DNA of 64,000 nt from Paracyclopina nana (taxonomy: Eukaryota > Arthropoda > Copepoda > Cyclopoida > Cyclopettidae): assembly GCA_019096065.1 (NCBI GenBank), contig JAGUCH010000007.1, positions 5,354,501 through 5,418,500 of the forward strand. Direction: 5' to 3'. Under the pieces are notes generated by a model that saw only the letters and a program-made list of their open reading frames with translations, was not told the origin of the DNA and ran no database searches. A program made the position numbers and the translations under genes. Each line of letters starts with the position of its first letter. Within the stretch, counting starts at the first letter, position 1. This document shows, piece after piece, positions 62,333-64,000 of this stretch.

Positions 62333-63407
62333 ATGCCTATCAGCCGCTCGCCTCCTCCACCATCAGGCAATGATCGATCGGGCACCTCGCCTGACAGCAA
62401 TGCGTCAGCCGCCCCTCCGCTGAATCTGCAACAGCGCTTCAAATCCGACCTCGAAAGCCTCGGAGCTGCCGGGCCCGCTGCGGGGGCCCGGCCAGGGTTG
62501 GACCCACTGGGATTCCCTAGGAACGCGGAGGCAGCTGTGGACCCCACCGGAGGGGCACGGCCCCGCAAGGGAGCCGGAGAGGGCCCGCCGGCGGAAACCA
62601 ACCCAGCGACGGCCACCGCGGATGCGGAATTCCTCTCTCAGGCCATGCTGTTGCAATTTATGCAACGCATGGAGGCTCAACGCCAAGCCGATGCCCGAGC
62701 TCGCCAACAGGAGGCCGAGCTGAGGCTCCTGGAAGCCAACACCCGCCGCCTCGAGGCCGAGGCCGCTGCAGCCCGCACCGGACGGAAGCGCAAGCTTGAG
62801 AAATTCGAGGACACTGAGGTGGACAAGTGGCTCACCTTTCGCCTCCATGTGGAAGCCACCTTCCTGGGAAGGAATCTGAGGCCTCCAAGAAGTTGGAGGT
62901 CAAGCACGCCATGGTGGGCGTGGCCCTCCGTACCGTCAACGAAGTGGAGCTCCACCTGACGGATGAGAGTTTCACCCTTGCGCATCTGCTCGACGCCTAC
63001 GAGAAGTTCTTCGTCACTGCCACGTCCTCCCAGGTCGCCCGTATCGCCCTCGAGACCGCGCAACAGCGTCCTGACGAGGGCATTCCCCAGTGGCACGCAT
63101 GGTTGCGCAGCATCTTTGTCCGGGCTAAACCAGAACTGGCCAAAGAGGTCGAGACGTACCGCATCTTATCCGCATCTTCGTGACCAAGCTGCACCGCAAG
63201 GACGTGGTCATGGGCATCATTGGCCACAGATTCACTACCATGGCTGAGGCCCTGGAAGCCGCCTGCCAGGCCGAATGCTGGCTATTGCTGGGGCAGGGTA
63301 AGGGTTGTGTCGCAGCCCTGCTCCCAGGCTCAGGGGACGATTTGCAGGTCGTTTGCTTCTACTGCTACCCTAAGGGCCATCGCAAGTCCGAGTGTCGAAC
63401 GCTCTAG
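62333..63407 (+). pseudogene. Gag-like region broken by frameshifts, with CCHC zinc knuckle
   Basis: Three consecutive frames: 62333 to about 62865, then about 62865 to 63183 in another frame, then 63180-63407 in the third. The first is Pro/Ala-rich and enters an Ala/Glu/Arg coiled coil (about 62640-62790). The second has a capsid-like helical stretch (HAWLRSIF, AHLLDAYEKFF). The third ends in CFYCYPKGHRKSEC, a C-x2-C-x4-H-x4-C knuckle that binds RNA in retroelement nucleocapsids. A TAG follows at 63405. The breaks mean no full-length product can be made from this copy. Confidence 0.65.
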
Positions 63408-63757
63408 AGCAACAAGCGCGCCGGCCGTTACGATCCCAAGGTGGACAAGTGGGCTTACGCCGCCACCTTCGACAAGGACCAGGGATCTAGAGGCCAATCT
63501 TCTCGAGGCCTGGGCCGACGCCGAGCCTCCGGGCGGAGCAGCAATTCTGACCGCCGGAGCTCCAACAACAAGGGCAGCAAGAAGCCTCGGGTCAACGAGA
63601 TCCGCGAGGCCTAGTCGGAGGGAGAGCACAAACCAGAGGCTTCGGACGACTCTGCCCAGGGAAACGACTCAAACCGGTTGTAGAGAGCACCAACTGGGTC
63701 CCACCTTCTTCCATAATCCTAGCAGCTCTCGACCACATCAGCAGCCACCAACAGTTC

Positions 63758-64000
63758 ATGGCCCAAGTTCCGATCCGCATCGGCAAGGTCAAAACGAGGG
63801 CCCTTGTTGACAGTGGCAACAGCTGGCGCACGTGCATCTCCGAAGACTTCGCCCGCCGCCTTGGTGTCTTCCCCCACAGTGTGCGGCCCATGCCAGACAT
63901 GCCGGCCGTGGGCACCGCCCACGCGCAACAGAGGCTCCAGGTCCTGGGAGAACTCCGGCAGCCACTGCGGGTGCAGCTAGGGGACCACCCCCACTCGTTC
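63758..64000 (+). pseudogene. Retropepsin-like protease fragment (open at window end)
   Basis: A frame with ALVDSGNSWRTCISEDFARRLG at 63800-63865. DSG is the aspartic protease active-site triplet (63809-63817) and the hydrophobic context fits retroviral-type proteases. The frame upstream is closed by stops within about 60 bases, so it is not continuous with gag. The fragment runs off the window end. Confidence 0.55.

Larger units (their letters stand above)
60618..64000 (+). mobile_element. Decayed LTR retrotransposon, 5' part (continues beyond window)
   Basis: GC content jumps at 60618. The element starts with a 177-base LTR-like segment, a putative primer-binding site and a leader holding a duplicated motif (GCGTTCAGGCTGAAAGCATGCCAC at 60978 and again, slightly changed, at 61069). 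Then come a proline/glycine-rich frame (61119-61565), a gag-like region in three frames (62333-63407) with a CCHC knuckle, and a retropepsin-like fragment at the window end. At least two frame changes and a stop interrupt gag, so the copy is dead. The order gag-knuckle-protease fits Ty3/Gypsy-type elements. Reverse transcriptase would lie outside the window, so the class is not proven. The 61570-62330 stretch is less GC-rich and could be a nested insertion. Confidence 0.7.

Noticed and set aside
1-64000. CRISPR arrays, operons, bacterial promoters or tRNA/rRNA genes
   Set aside because: No regularly spaced direct repeats, no operon-like gene packing and no cloverleaf or rRNA sequence recognised by eye; tRNA absence would need a covariance-model scan to be certain.

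Overview
The window is a piece of an AT-rich animal nuclear genome. Genes are split by many short GT-AG introns (often 50-100 bases), and no bacterial operon structure is seen. The protein families point to an arthropod: a Drosophila-like histidine decarboxylase, an arthropod-type SmydA SET/MYND protein, a peptide GPCR, PAN/Apple and kelch proteins, and TATA plus TCAGT-initiator promoters. A non-insect pancrustacean (ostracod, copepod or branchiopod) fits best, but the species cannot be fixed from sequence alone. All gene models below were assembled by hand from splice signals, reading phase and family resemblance.

Layout. 1-3548 (+): 3' part of histidine decarboxylase. 3874-6346 (-): SmydA-like protein, convergent with it. 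7837-8900 (+): unknown membrane protein. 9736-13287 and 15464-18772 (+): two tandem secreted metalloproteases, each with a dead protease unit, a live unit, a Thr-rich linker and a ShKT domain. 18.8-23.1 kb: gene-poor, with repeats and a foldback element. 23126-25109 and 26105-28089 (-): two tandem fatty acid amide hydrolases. 28626-31029 (-): GT32 alpha-1,4-glycosyltransferase. 31446-36884 (-): peptide GPCR. 36.9-40.4 kb: no supported gene. 40.4-41.3 kb (+): kelch fragments. 41539-44461 (+): PAN/TSP1/dermatopontin mosaic with frameshifts. 44903-46723 (-): GT10 fucosyltransferase. 47740-48852 (-): divergent forkhead factor. 49033-50948 (-): membrane-anchored serpin. 51562-51996 (-): small acidic ORF. 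52409-53782 (+): Toprim protein of plasmid/Rickettsiales type, now with an intron. 54598-59868 (+): GT11 fucosyltransferase whose 3-kb first intron is full of repeats. 60618-64000 (+): GC-rich, decayed LTR retroelement running off the end.

The genes do not form one pathway. Themes are extracellular proteolysis and its control (metalloproteases, serpin), Golgi glycan synthesis (GT32, GT10, GT11), and neuro-signalling (histamine synthesis, peptide GPCR, lipid-amide hydrolysis). The two most unusual items are the apparently domesticated bacterial-type Toprim gene and the pseudoprotease-protease fusion. Four introns appear to use GC donors, more than expected for about 66 introns modelled.
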